Positions 15,663-25,069 of a stretch of 64,000 nt of DNA are shown piece by piece; position 1 is the first letter of the stretch, and each line of letters opens with the position of its first letter. The position numbers were made by a program, and so were the translations under genes. Location: positions 12,145 through 76,144 of the forward strand of contig NZ_JADYUF010000013.1 of assembly GCF_021531655.1 (NCBI RefSeq), in the 5' to 3' direction. Source of the DNA: Leyella stercorea (GTDB lineage Bacteria; Bacteroidota; Bacteroidia; Bacteroidales; Bacteroidaceae). The notes under the pieces were generated by a model, which worked only from the letters and a program-made list of their open reading frames with translations, did no database searches and was not told the DNA's origin.

Positions 15663-17576
15663 CTATTTATCCAGCACTTGATACTTGCTGACCTGCGATT
15701 TGTATTCAGGCACAATCTCCTTCATCTTCTTTACTATCGCCATGTCGTCGTGGGTGTACGATATCTGGAGCAATTCGTCTTCATTCTTCTTGGCTTCTTC
15801 ATAATCGTACTCATGCACTTTGGCAACCATAATCTTGCGGTTCTGCGTAGGGATAGTGTTCTCCTTGGTCGAAAGCAGCTCCTCATAGAGCTTTTCGCCG
15901 TCGCGAAGTCCAGTGAACTTAATCTCAATATTCTTGGCTCCAGAGAGCGAAATCATTCGTCTTGCCAGGTCAACAATCTTCACCGGCTTGCCCATATCGA
16001 ACACAAATATCTCGCCTCCCTTGCCCATTGTGCCTGCCTCAAGCACCAGCTTACAAGCCTCAGGGATGAGCATGAAGTAGCGTATTATGTCGGGATGGGT
16101 CACAGTAACGGGTCCACCCTTGCGTATAAGTTCCTTGAATATAGGTATAACCGAACCGTTCGAACCGAGCACATTGCCAAAACGGGTTGTAACAAACTGT
16201 GTCACACCCTTCACTCTACCATCAACAATAGCCTTATTGAGCGACTGGCAGTAAATCTCGCAGATACGCTTTGAACATCCCATTACGTTTGTAGGATTTA
16301 CAGCCTTGTCGGTTGAAATCATCACAAACTTCTTGGTGCCGTACTTCACGGCAAGGTCGGCGATGATACGAGTGCCGTTCACGTTGTTGCGCACAGCCAT
16401 TGCAGGATTGTCTTCCATCATCGGCACATGCTTGTAAGCCGCTGCATGGAACACGTATTCGGGACGATGATCTGCGAATATCTTCTCCATGAAAGCCTTG
16501 TCGGTGATGCTTCCAACTATAGTCTCGTTCTTGACATCGGCAAACTGACGAGCCATAGTCAAGCGTACAGAGTGCATAGGAGTTTCAGCCTGGTCGATAA
16601 GGGTGAGTTCGGCAGGCTTGTAAACAGCCACCTGGCGCACCATTTCCGAACCAATTGAGCCTGCCGCACCTGTAATGAGCACGCGCTTGCCCTTAAGCAT
16701 AGCTCCAATGGCATTCATGTCTACCTCTATCTTGTCACGAGGCAGCAAGTCTTCGATTTCAATCTCATGCAGCTGGTTGAACGAAAGGTCTGATTTTCCG
16801 TCCCATTCTTCGGCTGCCGTCATCATCATTATCTTTATACCAGCCTGCACGAATTCGTCAACCATCTGCTGATTGTTGCGGAAATCATCCGACTTAAGAG
16901 GCGAAACAAACAGCACCTTAACGTGCAATGCCTTCATAATACCGGCTATTCCCTTCTGATTAAGAAATACTTTTTTGCCGAGAAGATAGGTCTTTCGCAT
17001 ATCGTCGCCGTCGCTTATGAAAGCCTGAAGCATATAAGGCTGGTCCTTCATAAGCATGATGCTGTTGGCAAGACTTACACCTCCGTTCTGCGTTCCATAT
17101 ATTGCAACGGGCAAAGCTTTGTCCGATTTGAACACATCGAACATTGCACGAACGAACATTCGTTCCACCCACATCAACATTGAAGCACAAACAAACATCA
17201 CGGTGCAGCCGAACAGTGAAGGCATAACAACGTTTTCAACATCAAACGCATCAAGAACTGCACCCAAAACGTACGACATGCAGACACCTACGAATGATGC
17301 CATGCCTACTCGTTCGAGGTCGACAAGCGACGAATAACGCAATATTCCGGAATAAGTATGAAACAAACGGAAAGCCACAGCGAATAGCAGCACGCATAAA
17401 ATATTGCCTGCCGTGATGCTCCAAAAATGCTGAGCAAATTCCAATCCACCATGTTCAAGATAGCCACTAACGTATCCCGCGAAGAACACTATTAAACAAT
17501 CTAAGAACAACACTCCCCAATAAGGAAGCGACTTGCTGGAGAAATACCAGTTTGATAATTTACAAAAGAATTTCAT
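15663..17576 (-). CDS. Membrane NDP-sugar 4,6-dehydratase (WbpM/CapD/PglF family)
   Basis: Polysaccharide-biosynthesis enzyme of 637 residues, the full length of the membrane-bound family. The start at 17576 follows AAAGG; the longer frame to 17639 lacks a plausible start. About four or five transmembrane segments occupy residues 20-140, then a nucleotide-binding-like domain (about 150-270), and an extended SDR domain with GAAGSIG at 303-309 and STDK at 421-424. In the catalytic position the usual Tyr is replaced by Met (VMGCSK, M432/K436), which is normal for WbpM-like dehydratases. These enzymes convert UDP-GlcNAc to a 4-keto-6-deoxy sugar for surface glycans or protein glycosylation. It has its own promoter. 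Confidence 0.92.
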   Translation of the reverse strand: MKFFCKLSNWYFSSKSLPYWGVLFLDCLIVFFAGYVSGYLEHGGLEFAQHFWSITAGNILCVLLFAVAFRLFHTYSGILRYSSLVDLERVGMASFVGVCMSYVLGAVLDAFDVENVVMPSLFGCTVMFVCASMLMWVERMFVRAMFDVFKSDKALPVAIYGTQNGGVSLANSIMLMKDQPYMLQAFISDGDDMRKTYLLGKKVFLNQKGIAGIMKALHVKVLFVSPLKSDDFRNNQQMVDEFVQAGIKIMMMTAAEEWDGKSDLSFNQLHEIEIEDLLPRDKIEVDMNAIGAMLKGKRVLITGAAGSIGSEMVRQVAVYKPAELTLIDQAETPMHSVRLTMARQFADVKNETIVGSITDKAFMEKIFADHRPEYVFHAAAYKHVPMMEDNPAMAVRNNVNGTRIIADLAVKYGTKKFVMISTDKAVNPTNVMGCSKRICEIYCQSLNKAIVDGRVKGVTQFVTTRFGNVLGSNGSVIPIFKELIRKGGPVTVTHPDIIRYFMLIPEACKLVLEAGTMGKGGEIFVFDMGKPVKIVDLARRMISLSGAKNIEIKFTGLRDGEKLYEELLSTKENTIPTQNRKIMVAKVHEYDYEEAKKNEDELLQISYTHDDMAIVKKMKEIVPEYKSQVSKYQVLDK

Positions 17577-17711
17577 AATGACCTTTCCGTATGTTCCTTT
17601 TATATTAAGGACTATAATCCGCACATAATAAGCGGACACTCCTTATACCTTTATATATGTTTGACCTCAGATTAATCAAATTGCAAAAACAGTATTTTAC
17701 ACTTTTGTTTG

Positions 17712-17744
17712 CAAAGATAGTACAAATAACCCGAATACAACAAA
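17712..17744 (-). promoter_or_regulatory. Promoter of the NDP-sugar dehydratase gene
   Basis: On the minus strand, TTTG (17741-17744), a 21-bp spacer and TATCTTTG (17712-17719) match the Bacteroidetes consensus. The leader to the ATG at 17576 is about 130 nt. Confidence 0.75.
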
Positions 17745-17834
17745 TATAACAATAAGATTCTAATATTTACCCCCCAATTGGAGAAGAAAACTAACTTTTG
17801 GAACAATAAGATGACATGTATCAACGTTTTCTTC

Positions 17835-18923
17835 CTATTCCAGCCAGAATATATACGCCAGACTTACACAGCTTATGCTCACCCAAAGCAAAATTCCCTG
17901 AACAAGAGGACGCAATCCGACGCTACGTAATGTCTCACGAGTGAGCGAAGCTCCGATGAAGAACAACGAAAGCGTGATGAGATGCTTCGCCAACTTGTTG
18001 ACTGCACCACTAAATTGCGCACCCATTGCAGCCGTACCGTCGCCTAACAGCGAAGCATTACTGAGGATATAGGTGTTGAAAAGTATTGCAACAATAAACC
18101 AGATGATGAATCGCGGCACACTGTTATACCACGGTTTCGACTGTCCATCAGCTGTATTTGCAAGCGACTTGCGGAAGAAGAAGGGTGTGACAAGGGCAAG
18201 CACTACTATCCACAAGGCTCGTGTGAGCTTGATAGTTGTAGCCACTTCCAATGCACTTACACCCTGCGAAGCCACCAATTCGGGGTACATCTGGTCGTAA
18301 GCGGCTCCTGCGCCAACCACCGATGAGGTGTCGTGGATGGCAATGGCAGACCACATGCCAAACTGTTTCATTGTCATTGACAACGCATCGCCTATAACAG
18401 GAAACACAAACAGAGCTATGGCATTGAGAATAAACACTACGCCCAGTGCCACAGACATGCTTTCGGAACGTGCCTTTATTATCGGGCCGACAGCAGCGAT
18501 TGCCGAACCGCCGCATATTGCGGTTCCCGACGAAAGCAGATAGCTGGTGTGTGAGTCGACACCAAGAAGTTTACGACCTATCAACCAACCAAGTGCAAGA
18601 GTGCCAAACACGCTGACGATGGTGAACACCATACCCTCGCTGCCCGATGCCAGTGCCTTGTCGACGTTCATGCCGAAGCCCAATCCGATGACAGAGTATT
18701 GCAACAGCTTCTTCGACATTGTCTTGTTGAAGTCGGGAAACGCCTTGCCAAACAGCATTGCAAACGCAAAACCTACAGCCAAAGCAACTGGCGACGACAC
18801 CCAACCTGCCACCCAAGCAGCCGGTCCCAAGTCGATGCCGAACACTTCAACGGCAAATCCCAACAGCAGCGACACTCCCAGTAAAACTACAATCAATATA
18901 TAGCAGAGTTCCTTTTTATTCAT
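17835..18923 (-). CDS. YeiH family putative sulfate exporter
   Basis: Inner-membrane protein of 362 residues with about ten hydrophobic segments, the usual size for the YeiH/UPF0324 family. Family landmarks are an SSGTAICGGSAIAAVGPIIKA segment (read in two parts: SSGTAICGGSA and IAAVGPIIKA, about 130-150), AIHDTSSVVGAGAAY (about 195-210) and a C-terminal FFIGASLTRETLR. The sulfate-export label comes from family annotation; direct evidence for a substrate is thin. Nothing nearby concerns sulfur metabolism. It is monocistronic, with a 380-bp gap upstream. Confidence 0.88.
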   Translation of the reverse strand: MNKKELCYILIVVLLGVSLLLGFAVEVFGIDLGPAAWVAGWVSSPVALAVGFAFAMLFGKAFPDFNKTMSKKLLQYSVIGLGFGMNVDKALASGSEGMVFTIVSVFGTLALGWLIGRKLLGVDSHTSYLLSSGTAICGGSAIAAVGPIIKARSESMSVALGVVFILNAIALFVFPVIGDALSMTMKQFGMWSAIAIHDTSSVVGAGAAYDQMYPELVASQGVSALEVATTIKLTRALWIVVLALVTPFFFRKSLANTADGQSKPWYNSVPRFIIWFIVAILFNTYILSNASLLGDGTAAMGAQFSGAVNKLAKHLITLSLFFIGASLTRETLRSVGLRPLVQGILLWVSISCVSLAYIFWLE

Positions 18924-19304
18924 AGTGAAATCAATAAATAATTAACTGAACTTTCGCAAAGTACAATAATTCAGAAGTTAAAGAAGTTAAGGAGTTAAGC
19001 CTAATGCTCTTCATGCCATAAATTAAGCAAAAAAAACAATGGCTTGACACCTTAGCGACCATAGGACGCGAAAAACTCTTAGCTTCTTAACTACCTCAGC
19101 TTGCGAAACTAAAAAAAATCAATTGCTGATAAAGCGTACACAAACTAAGACGCCCCTGCAAAGGCAAAAGCGAAACATTTTGGCGCTTTACCCTTCCAGG
19201 ACGTTATGCATTAATTGCCCCACACACCACCAACGGTGGTCTGGATATGGTTTATAGGGGATTCAATCCCTATCGAAATACGACTAAAAACAATCGCATC
19301 AACA
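18924..19304. other. Intergenic region, 381 bp, no gene found
   Basis: No coding frame or RNA motif is recognised. It holds a 9-nt-period series (AAGTTAAAG, AAGTTAAGG, AGTTAAGCC at 18973-19001), a related inverted CTTAGCTTCTTAACT at 19077-19091, an ACCACC-aac-GGTGGT hairpin near 19226-19240 and an imperfect hairpin (ATAGGG...CCCTAT) near 19254-19273, which may end the PurF-like transcript but lacks a T-run. Confidence 0.5.
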
Positions 19305-20741
19305 TTAATCTTCATCAGCCTGCTCCTCAAGCGTATACTTGCTTGAGCCGTCGAAACAGTGTGTACACACCTGACACTTGGGCAATCCGATAGCCTTGAT
19401 AAGCTGCTTGATGGTGTTGAACTTCAGCGTGGTCAGTCCCAACTGACGACGTATCTCGTCCACCATCTTGGTGTACTGCGGTGAGTCGGTGGTTGCATAT
19501 TTGTCGAGATCCTTATTGGCATCTCCCTCAAACTTCTCGATAATGCGACGTGTGATAAGCTCCATATCGCTCTTGGCAGATGTGAAATTGATGAACGGAC
19601 AGCCGTAAACCAGAGGCGGACAAGCTATACGCATATGGAATTCCTTAAGTCCTGCATCAAACAAACCCTTCACATTGTCGCGCAACTGAGTGCCACGTAC
19701 GATAGAGTCGTCGCAGAACAGCACGCGCTTGCCATTGATCATAGCCTTGTTAGGTATGAGTTTCATCTTGGCAACAAGCGAACGCATAGCCTGATTTGAC
19801 GGTGTGAACGAGCGCGGCCATGTCGGAGTATACTTGGCAATGCAGCGCTGATAAGGCACGCCTTTGCCTGCAGCATAACCCATAGCCATACCTGTGCCCG
19901 AGTCGGGAATGCCCGAACAGCAGTCCACCTCAACATCGTCGGTCTTAGCAAGATTGAAACCGTTGCTGAAACGAGCCTCCTCCACGTTCTTGCCCTCGTA
20001 TGTTGAGGTCGGGAAACCATAGTAAACCCACAGGAACGAGCAAACCTGCATCTTCTTGTTAGGCTTGCGTATCTGTGTCATGCTATCGGCTTTAAGCTCA
20101 ATAATCTCACCCGGTGCGATATTATAAACAGTTTCGAAATCAAGATTCGGGAATGAAGTAGACTCACTCGAAGCTGCGTAAGCATCCTCCTTCTTACCTA
20201 TTATTAATGGAGTGCGTCCCCATGCGTCGCGGGCGCAGATAAGCGAGTCTTCCTTAAGAATCATCATGGTGCAAGAGCCCTTGATGTTATGGTATACGTT
20301 CTCTATACCTTCCTTGAACGTTTTGCCTTGAATAAGCAGCAAGGCTATAAGTTCAGTTGGGTTGGTAGCACTTTGCGACAATTCGGCAAAATGCATGTTC
20401 TTCTCAAGCAGTTGTTTGGTCAGCTCCTCGATATTTACAATCTTTGCCACAGTGCAGATTGCAAATCGTCCGAGATGCGAGTTTATCACAAGTGGTTGCG
20501 CATCGGTGTCGCTGATTACACCAATACCCGCAGTACTTCCCTCGAATCGGTCGAGCGTCGATTCGAACTTGGAGCGGAAATACGAATTCTCCAGATTGTG
20601 GATGGAGCGGACGAATCCTTTCTCCTTACTGTACATCGCCAAACCGCCACGTCGCGTTCCGAGATGTGAATTGTAGTCAGTTCCATAGAAAACGTCTGTC
20701 ACACAGCTTTTCTTGGAAATGGTGCCGAATATGCCTCCCAT
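19305..20741 (-). CDS. PurF-like amidophosphoribosyltransferase paralogue lacking the glutaminase nucleophile
   Basis: A 478-residue protein aligned end to end with amidophosphoribosyltransferase, which makes phosphoribosylamine from PRPP and glutamine. The PRPP loop is intact (LFCDDSIVRGTQ, 341-352), as are cysteines in the places used by Fe-S-type PurF enzymes (C234; C374/C381; C456, C459 and C462 in GLPKCQVCTHC). The N-terminal Ntn-hydrolase half is altered: it starts MGGIFGT, so the Cys that must be residue 1 of the mature enzyme is Gly, and the oxyanion HNGN-type segment reads TVAKIVN (about 97-103). It may be ammonia-dependent or have another role; a true purF is expected elsewhere. A TAACTTTG box lies at 20778-20785. 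Confidence 0.78.
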   Translation of the reverse strand: MGGIFGTISKKSCVTDVFYGTDYNSHLGTRRGGLAMYSKEKGFVRSIHNLENSYFRSKFESTLDRFEGSTAGIGVISDTDAQPLVINSHLGRFAICTVAKIVNIEELTKQLLEKNMHFAELSQSATNPTELIALLLIQGKTFKEGIENVYHNIKGSCTMMILKEDSLICARDAWGRTPLIIGKKEDAYAASSESTSFPNLDFETVYNIAPGEIIELKADSMTQIRKPNKKMQVCSFLWVYYGFPTSTYEGKNVEEARFSNGFNLAKTDDVEVDCCSGIPDSGTGMAMGYAAGKGVPYQRCIAKYTPTWPRSFTPSNQAMRSLVAKMKLIPNKAMINGKRVLFCDDSIVRGTQLRDNVKGLFDAGLKEFHMRIACPPLVYGCPFINFTSAKSDMELITRRIIEKFEGDANKDLDKYATTDSPQYTKMVDEIRRQLGLTTLKFNTIKQLIKAIGLPKCQVCTHCFDGSSKYTLEEQADED

Positions 20742-20908
20742 AAAATTTCAGATGTGTTTTATAAAAGATTTGTGTTGCAAAGTTAATGATATTTGATGAA
20801 AAAATATACATTTACATCAAAGTTTATTTGCAGAAAACAATATTCAGCGGTCTGTAATGAGTATTTTGAAGTGTATAGTTGAGAATTTAAAAATATAGTT
20901 GCTAAAAA

Positions 20909-21003
20909 AGGAGGCTATAGAGTCCTCGCCGTAGCCTGCGCAAGTTTCTATGTTATTGTATTGTAGTTTGCGCTGGTTACTGGTGTGGATGCCGTAGCCT
21001 CCT
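20909..21003. repeat. REP/BIME-like paired inverted element
   Basis: A 95-bp element bounded by AGGAGGCTA (20909-20917) and TAGCCTCCT (20995-21003). Each half forms its own hairpin (GGCTA...TAGCC on the left, GGTTAC...GTAGCC on the right) and the interior adds GCGCAA/TTTGCGC complementarity. The left half resembles the elements at 15481 and 26389. It lies between GH130 and the PurF-like gene, preceded by TTAAAAATATAGTTGC, which also precedes palindrome array 2. Confidence 0.75.
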
Positions 21004-21022
21004 ATTGAGTGCATATCATCAA

Positions 21023-22021
21023 TTAGATGATGCTGTTCTTCTTTGTCCACTCCACGATTTCGGGAATGTATCCGAAGGCGAGACCGGTAACGGTGTCGGC
21101 GCAGCCATAATATACAGCTATCCGACCTGTCTCGGGGTCGTGTACTTCGGCGCAGGGGAAGCAAACGTTAGGTACATCGCCCATACACTCGTAGGGAGTC
21201 TGCGGAGAGATGAGGTAAGGACCCGAACGATGGGTTGCCTTCCAGGGCTGTTCGAGGTCGAGCAGAGCCGAACCGAATGCGTAAACGTAGCCGTTGCATG
21301 AGCGGAGTACGCCGTGATAGAACAGCAGCCAGCCCTCAGATGTCTTAACGGGCACCGGACCTGCACCGATCTTCATGCACTGCCATGCTGACAACTCGAA
21401 TGCTGCAGGAGCCATAACGTGGCGATGGCGTCCCCAGAACTCCATGTCGGGCGACTCGCTGTAGAAGATGTCACCAAACGGAGTGTGACCTGTGTCGCTC
21501 GGACGCGACAACATTGCGAAGCGGCCGTTGATTTTCTCAGGGAAGAGCACACCGTTGCGGTTGTAGGGAAGGAATGCGTTTTCGAGCTGATGGAATGTCT
21601 TGAAGTCCTTAGTCCAAGCCACACCGATTGTAGGACCATGATAACCATTGCACCATGTCACATAGTAGCGGTCCTCGATGAAGCACACGCGCGGGTCGTA
21701 GCCGTACACCCACTCGCCAATCTCCTTGTTGTCGCACTCGAAGCGCAGCGGTTCCTCGTTAATGTTCCAGTTGACTCCGTCCTTAGAGAAGCCAACGTGC
21801 AGCACCATACGGCGGTTGGTGTCGTCGCAACGGAAAACTCCTGCGAAGCCTTCGCCGAAAGGAACTACGGCACTATTGAATATACTGTTGCTGGTAGGCA
21901 GCAAGTCGCGCGGAATAATCGGGTTCTTCGAGCAGCGCCACAGCGGAGTGCGCTGACCTTCAGGACGCTCTTCCCAAGGCATATTGGGCAGAGGATTGCC
22001 AGAAATGATTAGTTTGCTCAT
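21023..22021 (-). CDS. GH130 family beta-mannoside phosphorylase/hydrolase
   Basis: Five-bladed propeller glycosidase of 332 residues without a signal peptide, so cytosolic. Family GH130 enzymes mostly phosphorolyse beta-1,4-mannosides (mannosyl-glucose or mannooligosaccharides) to mannose 1-phosphate. The proton donor corresponds to D109 in GYDPRV. The [10 protein letters not shown] and MLSRPSD segments (about 154-175) and FYHGV (about 240) carry Arg/Lys/His residues like those binding phosphate in the phosphorylase subfamilies, so a phosphorylase is favoured over a mannosidase. It lies downstream of an MFS transporter on the same strand, suggesting uptake and intracellular cleavage of a disaccharide. 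The exact substrate is not resolved. Confidence 0.87.
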   Translation of the reverse strand: MSKLIISGNPLPNMPWEERPEGQRTPLWRCSKNPIIPRDLLPTSNSIFNSAVVPFGEGFAGVFRCDDTNRRMVLHVGFSKDGVNWNINEEPLRFECDNKEIGEWVYGYDPRVCFIEDRYYVTWCNGYHGPTIGVAWTKDFKTFHQLENAFLPYNRNGVLFPEKINGRFAMLSRPSDTGHTPFGDIFYSESPDMEFWGRHRHVMAPAAFELSAWQCMKIGAGPVPVKTSEGWLLFYHGVLRSCNGYVYAFGSALLDLEQPWKATHRSGPYLISPQTPYECMGDVPNVCFPCAEVHDPETGRIAVYYGCADTVTGLAFGYIPEIVEWTKKNSII

Positions 22022-22040
22022 TGTTTTAATTATTAAATAT

Positions 22041-22148
22041 GTAATTATTAATGTTCAATTTGCAATGATTAATTGTGTAATTATTAATGTTCAATTATCA
22101 ATGATTAATCATGTAATTATTAACGTTCAATTTGCAATGATTAATTCT
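22041..22148. repeat. Three tandem 36-bp repeats
   Basis: Three copies with an exact 36-bp period start at 22041, 22077 and 22113, each beginning GTAATTATTAA and containing GTTCAATT and CAATGATTAAT; they differ at a few positions and have no intervening unique spacer. They lie in the leader between the MFS gene and GH130 (minus). Confidence 0.85.
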
Positions 22149-22163
22149 ATAGCCTAATTTGCA

Positions 22164-22202
22164 CATCAATCCCCTCCCTACGGGGGAGGGGTCGGGGGTG
22201 GG
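22164..22202. repeat. G/C-rich dispersed hairpin (CCCCTCCC...GGGAGGGG)
   Basis: CCCCTCCC, a short loop and GGGGGAGGGG (about 22171-22192) followed by tcgggggtgggg. Similar sequences are scattered in many Bacteroidetes genomes. It lies directly downstream of the MFS stop codon (22238, minus), so it may also end or attenuate that transcript, but it lacks a T-run. Confidence 0.55.
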
Positions 22203-22237
22203 GCTTTGTGGGCTTTACGGAGGTGTTATGGGGCTTT

Positions 22238-23566
22238 CTACTTCTTATCCGGATAAGTAAACGGCACAAACCACGTGATGAGGAATGCCGGGATGGTGCA
22301 AACGAGCACGAAGATGAAGAAGTCGCGATAGCCCAACCAGTCGCTTACGTATCCGCTAAGCATGCCAGGCAGCATTACGCCGAGATTCATGATGCCCGAC
22401 GCGAAGGCATAGTGTGCCATCTGATGCTTGCCCGGTGCAATCTGCTGCATCATGAAAAGCGTCAAGCCGACGAATCCGAATCCGTAGCCGAAGTACTCCA
22501 GCACGATACCGCCACCGATGAGCCAGAGACTTTCGGGCTGATAAATGGCAAGCAGAGTATAGGCGATAAACGGAAGGTTGAACACGCAGCAGAGCGAAAA
22601 CAGTGACTTCTGCAGTCCGCGATGAGCCACATAATAGCCGGCAAGAATACTGCCGATGACGAAGGCTGCGGCTCCGAACGTGCCGTAGCACAATCCTATC
22701 TGCTCCTCCGAGAGTCCCAATCCCTGATTGGCGCGGTCGGCCTTGAGGAACAGCGGAACTATCTTCATTACAAATCCTTCGGCAAAGCGATAGAGGATGA
22801 TGAACAATATATAATATATAATGTGGCGCTTGCGGAAGAGGTCGACGAAAACGTTGCCCAGCTCCACCATTGTCTCCTTCAGTCCAGGGCGTTCGGTAGA
22901 AGTGTCGCGACGGTCGGCAGGCACAAACTTGGCGTTGTACAATCCCAGCAACACCATTATTACGCCTATGACAGCCATGATAACAGTCCATGCCATGACC
23001 GTTCCCTGACGCTTGGCAACGGCAGCTGCGGCTGCATCGAGCGTACTTACATCGCCCGTGAAGTGCTTTATGAGCACACCGGCAAGCATAACGAGTCCGC
23101 CCGTGGCAGCAATCTTGGCGATATTATAGAATGCGCCCTGCCATCCGATGTAGCGCGCCTGGTCGTCCTTTGAGAGCGAAGCCATGTACACACCGTCGGC
23201 AGCCACGTCGTGAGTGGCACCACTCAGTGCTATCACAGAGAGCAATGCGATACAAACGGCAAAGAAGTCGGGCAGATGCAGAGCCAGCGCTATGAGTCCG
23301 AAGATGCATCCTGTAGCTATCTGGGTGACTATGACGAAGAACTTCTTGGTCTTGTACATTTCGAGAAGCGGACTCCAAAGCGGTTTCAGCGTCCAAGGAA
23401 ACATGATGATTGATGTCCAAAGTGCTATTTGGGCATCGCTCACGTCAAGACCCTTGAACATAAGTACGCACACCATGTTGAGCACCACAAAGGGCATACC
23501 CATGGCAAAATAGAGCGTAGGCACCCATGAAATGGGACTACGACCGTTAGTTTTGTTAGGTTCCAT
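22238..23566 (-). CDS. MFS transporter (AmpG/SLC33-like), glycan-associated
   Basis: Twelve-helix major-facilitator permease of 442 residues. Segments such as FPWTLKPLWSPLLE (about 57-70) and ATHDVAADGVYMASL (about 118-132) match the AmpG/PAT-like branch rather than classical sugar porters. In Bacteroidetes, MFS genes of this kind sit next to GH130 mannoside phosphorylases and carry the disaccharide across the inner membrane; here GH130 lies downstream on the same strand, separated by 216 bp that contain repeats. A role in beta-mannoside import is therefore inferred from context. An AmpG-like muropeptide permease is the main alternative. The C-terminus ends in a short basic tail (TYPDKK). Confidence 0.85.
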   Translation of the reverse strand: MEPNKTNGRSPISWVPTLYFAMGMPFVVLNMVCVLMFKGLDVSDAQIALWTSIIMFPWTLKPLWSPLLEMYKTKKFFVIVTQIATGCIFGLIALALHLPDFFAVCIALLSVIALSGATHDVAADGVYMASLSKDDQARYIGWQGAFYNIAKIAATGGLVMLAGVLIKHFTGDVSTLDAAAAAVAKRQGTVMAWTVIMAVIGVIMVLLGLYNAKFVPADRRDTSTERPGLKETMVELGNVFVDLFRKRHIIYYILFIILYRFAEGFVMKIVPLFLKADRANQGLGLSEEQIGLCYGTFGAAAFVIGSILAGYYVAHRGLQKSLFSLCCVFNLPFIAYTLLAIYQPESLWLIGGGIVLEYFGYGFGFVGLTLFMMQQIAPGKHQMAHYAFASGIMNLGVMLPGMLSGYVSDWLGYRDFFIFVLVCTIPAFLITWFVPFTYPDKK

Positions 23567-23701
23567 TCGGTTAATTCGGTTTTATTATTGTTTTAAAATT
23601 GTCGTAATATGATGTTAGATTGTACAAAATTACCGAAAAAAAACGAAACACATACATTTTTCACACACTTTAGTAATGCTGCGTCTCGTTTTTCTTTAGC
23701 A

Positions 23702-24436
23702 TTATTGCTCCACTCCCTCGCGGCGCACCAGTTCGTCGTAAGTGCGGTCCATCTCGTCGGTCATGGCCGTGAACATCTGCTGCGTATGGCATACCTTGAG
23801 GAAGAGTGTGCCCAAGTCGGAAGCATCGGCATCGTCCACACCAACCGCCTCATCGTTGAGCAGTACGTTCATAGCGTCGAGCATGATTCGGAACAGAGTG
23901 GCCTGTCGCAGCTGCACCTTGCCCTTGGCGTTCTGTCGCATGCCTCGTGCGTAGGCAAACATCACCACGCGTACAGTCAGTTCGACGGCTCTTTCCGCAG
24001 CCAATGTAGCCTCAGCGTCGCCGCCTCGGGTGTATGCTGCAAGATGGTCGGCATTGGATGCCATGCGTCCCGACAACAGATTGCCGAAGTTGCGCTTGTA
24101 TTCGCTCACCATTGCCTCGTACATTGCGTCGTCGCCGCAAGCCGTACGCACCAGTGCCATCATATCGTCGCCTCGCTGCTGCGCCTCACGCACCACACGC
24201 TCTATGTCGGAGTACTCATAGTTCATTGCCGCAAGCGGAAAGAACATCGTGTCCATGAATACTGGCGCAATGTGCTCATAGTGGTCGAGCATCATCTGCT
24301 TCACAGCCTTTGGCATGTGTCTGTCGGCAGGCGTACCGCTCTTGTCGGCAGCATTGTTGTCGATAATGCCCGACGAGAAAGCGTCGAAAAACGAGCGCAC
24401 CAGCGTTGCCAGCACCTTATATTTATTCACCTTCAT
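23702..24436 (-). CDS. Hypothetical helical protein
   Basis: A 244-residue, mainly alpha-helical protein without signal peptide or membrane segments. I do not recognise a family. Visible are an opening KYKVLATLVRSFFDAF helix, several heptad-like amphipathic helices, and a conserved-looking AERAVELTVRVVMFAYARGMRQ segment (about 148-169). Its start overlaps the end of the flavin reductase gene by 14 bp, so the two are translationally coupled and probably function in one process. It resembles none of the usual redox domains. No function is proposed. Confidence 0.75.
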   Translation of the reverse strand: MKVNKYKVLATLVRSFFDAFSSGIIDNNAADKSGTPADRHMPKAVKQMMLDHYEHIAPVFMDTMFFPLAAMNYEYSDIERVVREAQQRGDDMMALVRTACGDDAMYEAMVSEYKRNFGNLLSGRMASNADHLAAYTRGGDAEATLAAERAVELTVRVVMFAYARGMRQNAKGKVQLRQATLFRIMLDAMNVLLNDEAVGVDDADASDLGTLFLKVCHTQQMFTAMTDEMDRTYDELVRREGVEQ

Positions 24437-24932
24437 AAGCAGCCGTTATTTCCATTACATACACGTCATGCAATCCGCCCTTGGCGCCATACCACTGCTC
24501 TATGCTCTTGTCTATCATCTCCTCGGGGCGAATCTGTGTCTTGTACAGCTTGCGGCACTGGAGTGTGAGTCGTGCCTCGCCGAAGGTGATGTGTCCGTCG
24601 GGTGTGGCTACGGGTGTGAGTGCGCATTCTGAAGCCTTGTCATGGTCGCGTCCCGACTTCGATCCGCAGAAGGCGTAGGCCTTGCGAGCCTCCTCCGAGT
24701 TGCCGAGGAACACCAGACTGACGTTGTCGCCCTGCTCTATCAGTTCGTGGGTGTAGCGTTCGGGACGAATGAACATCACGGCTACGGGCTTGTTCCACAG
24801 CCATCCCAGGCATCCCCACGATGCTGTCATCATATTAAACTTGTCCTTGGTGCCCGCCGTAACGAGCATCCACTCCTTGCCGATTGTTGTAAACACATTG
24901 TCGGTCAACTCCGAAACTTCTATCTTTTTCAT
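24423..24932 (-). CDS. Flavin reductase-like FMN-binding protein
   Basis: Small split-barrel flavoprotein of 169 residues, typical for the flavin reductase-like family. The family motif MTASWGCLGWLWNKPVAVMFIRPERYT (about 35-61, read in two parts: MTASWGCLGWLW and NKPVAVMFIRPERYT) places FMN-contacting residues, followed by the V-S-L-V-F-L strand and a GDNVSL turn. Members reduce FMN with NAD(P)H or bind FMN as a sensor. It is the first gene of a two-gene unit with the hypothetical protein at 23702, which overlaps its last codons by 14 bp. Confidence 0.87.
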   Translation of the reverse strand: MKKIEVSELTDNVFTTIGKEWMLVTAGTKDKFNMMTASWGCLGWLWNKPVAVMFIRPERYTHELIEQGDNVSLVFLGNSEEARKAYAFCGSKSGRDHDKASECALTPVATPDGHITFGEARLTLQCRKLYKTQIRPEEMIDKSIEQWYGAKGGLHDVYVMEITAAYEGE

Positions 24933-25069
24933 AATCTAAAGCTTTTGTTTTTTTATTCCAACAAAATTACACAAAAAGCAGAAAACGACCAAACCATATG
25001 GTAAAAAAGAGTCCATCCGGAAATGGAGTGATAATAATTATTTATTATTATAATGTAACAAGTTTACAT

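Noticed and set aside
20742..20908. Possible purine riboswitch upstream of the PurF-like gene
   Set aside because: No conserved three-way-junction elements are seen in the leader; only a -7 promoter box and AT-rich DNA.
22041..22148. 36-bp period resembling a CRISPR repeat
   Set aside because: The copies are contiguous with no unique spacers, so it is a plain tandem repeat.
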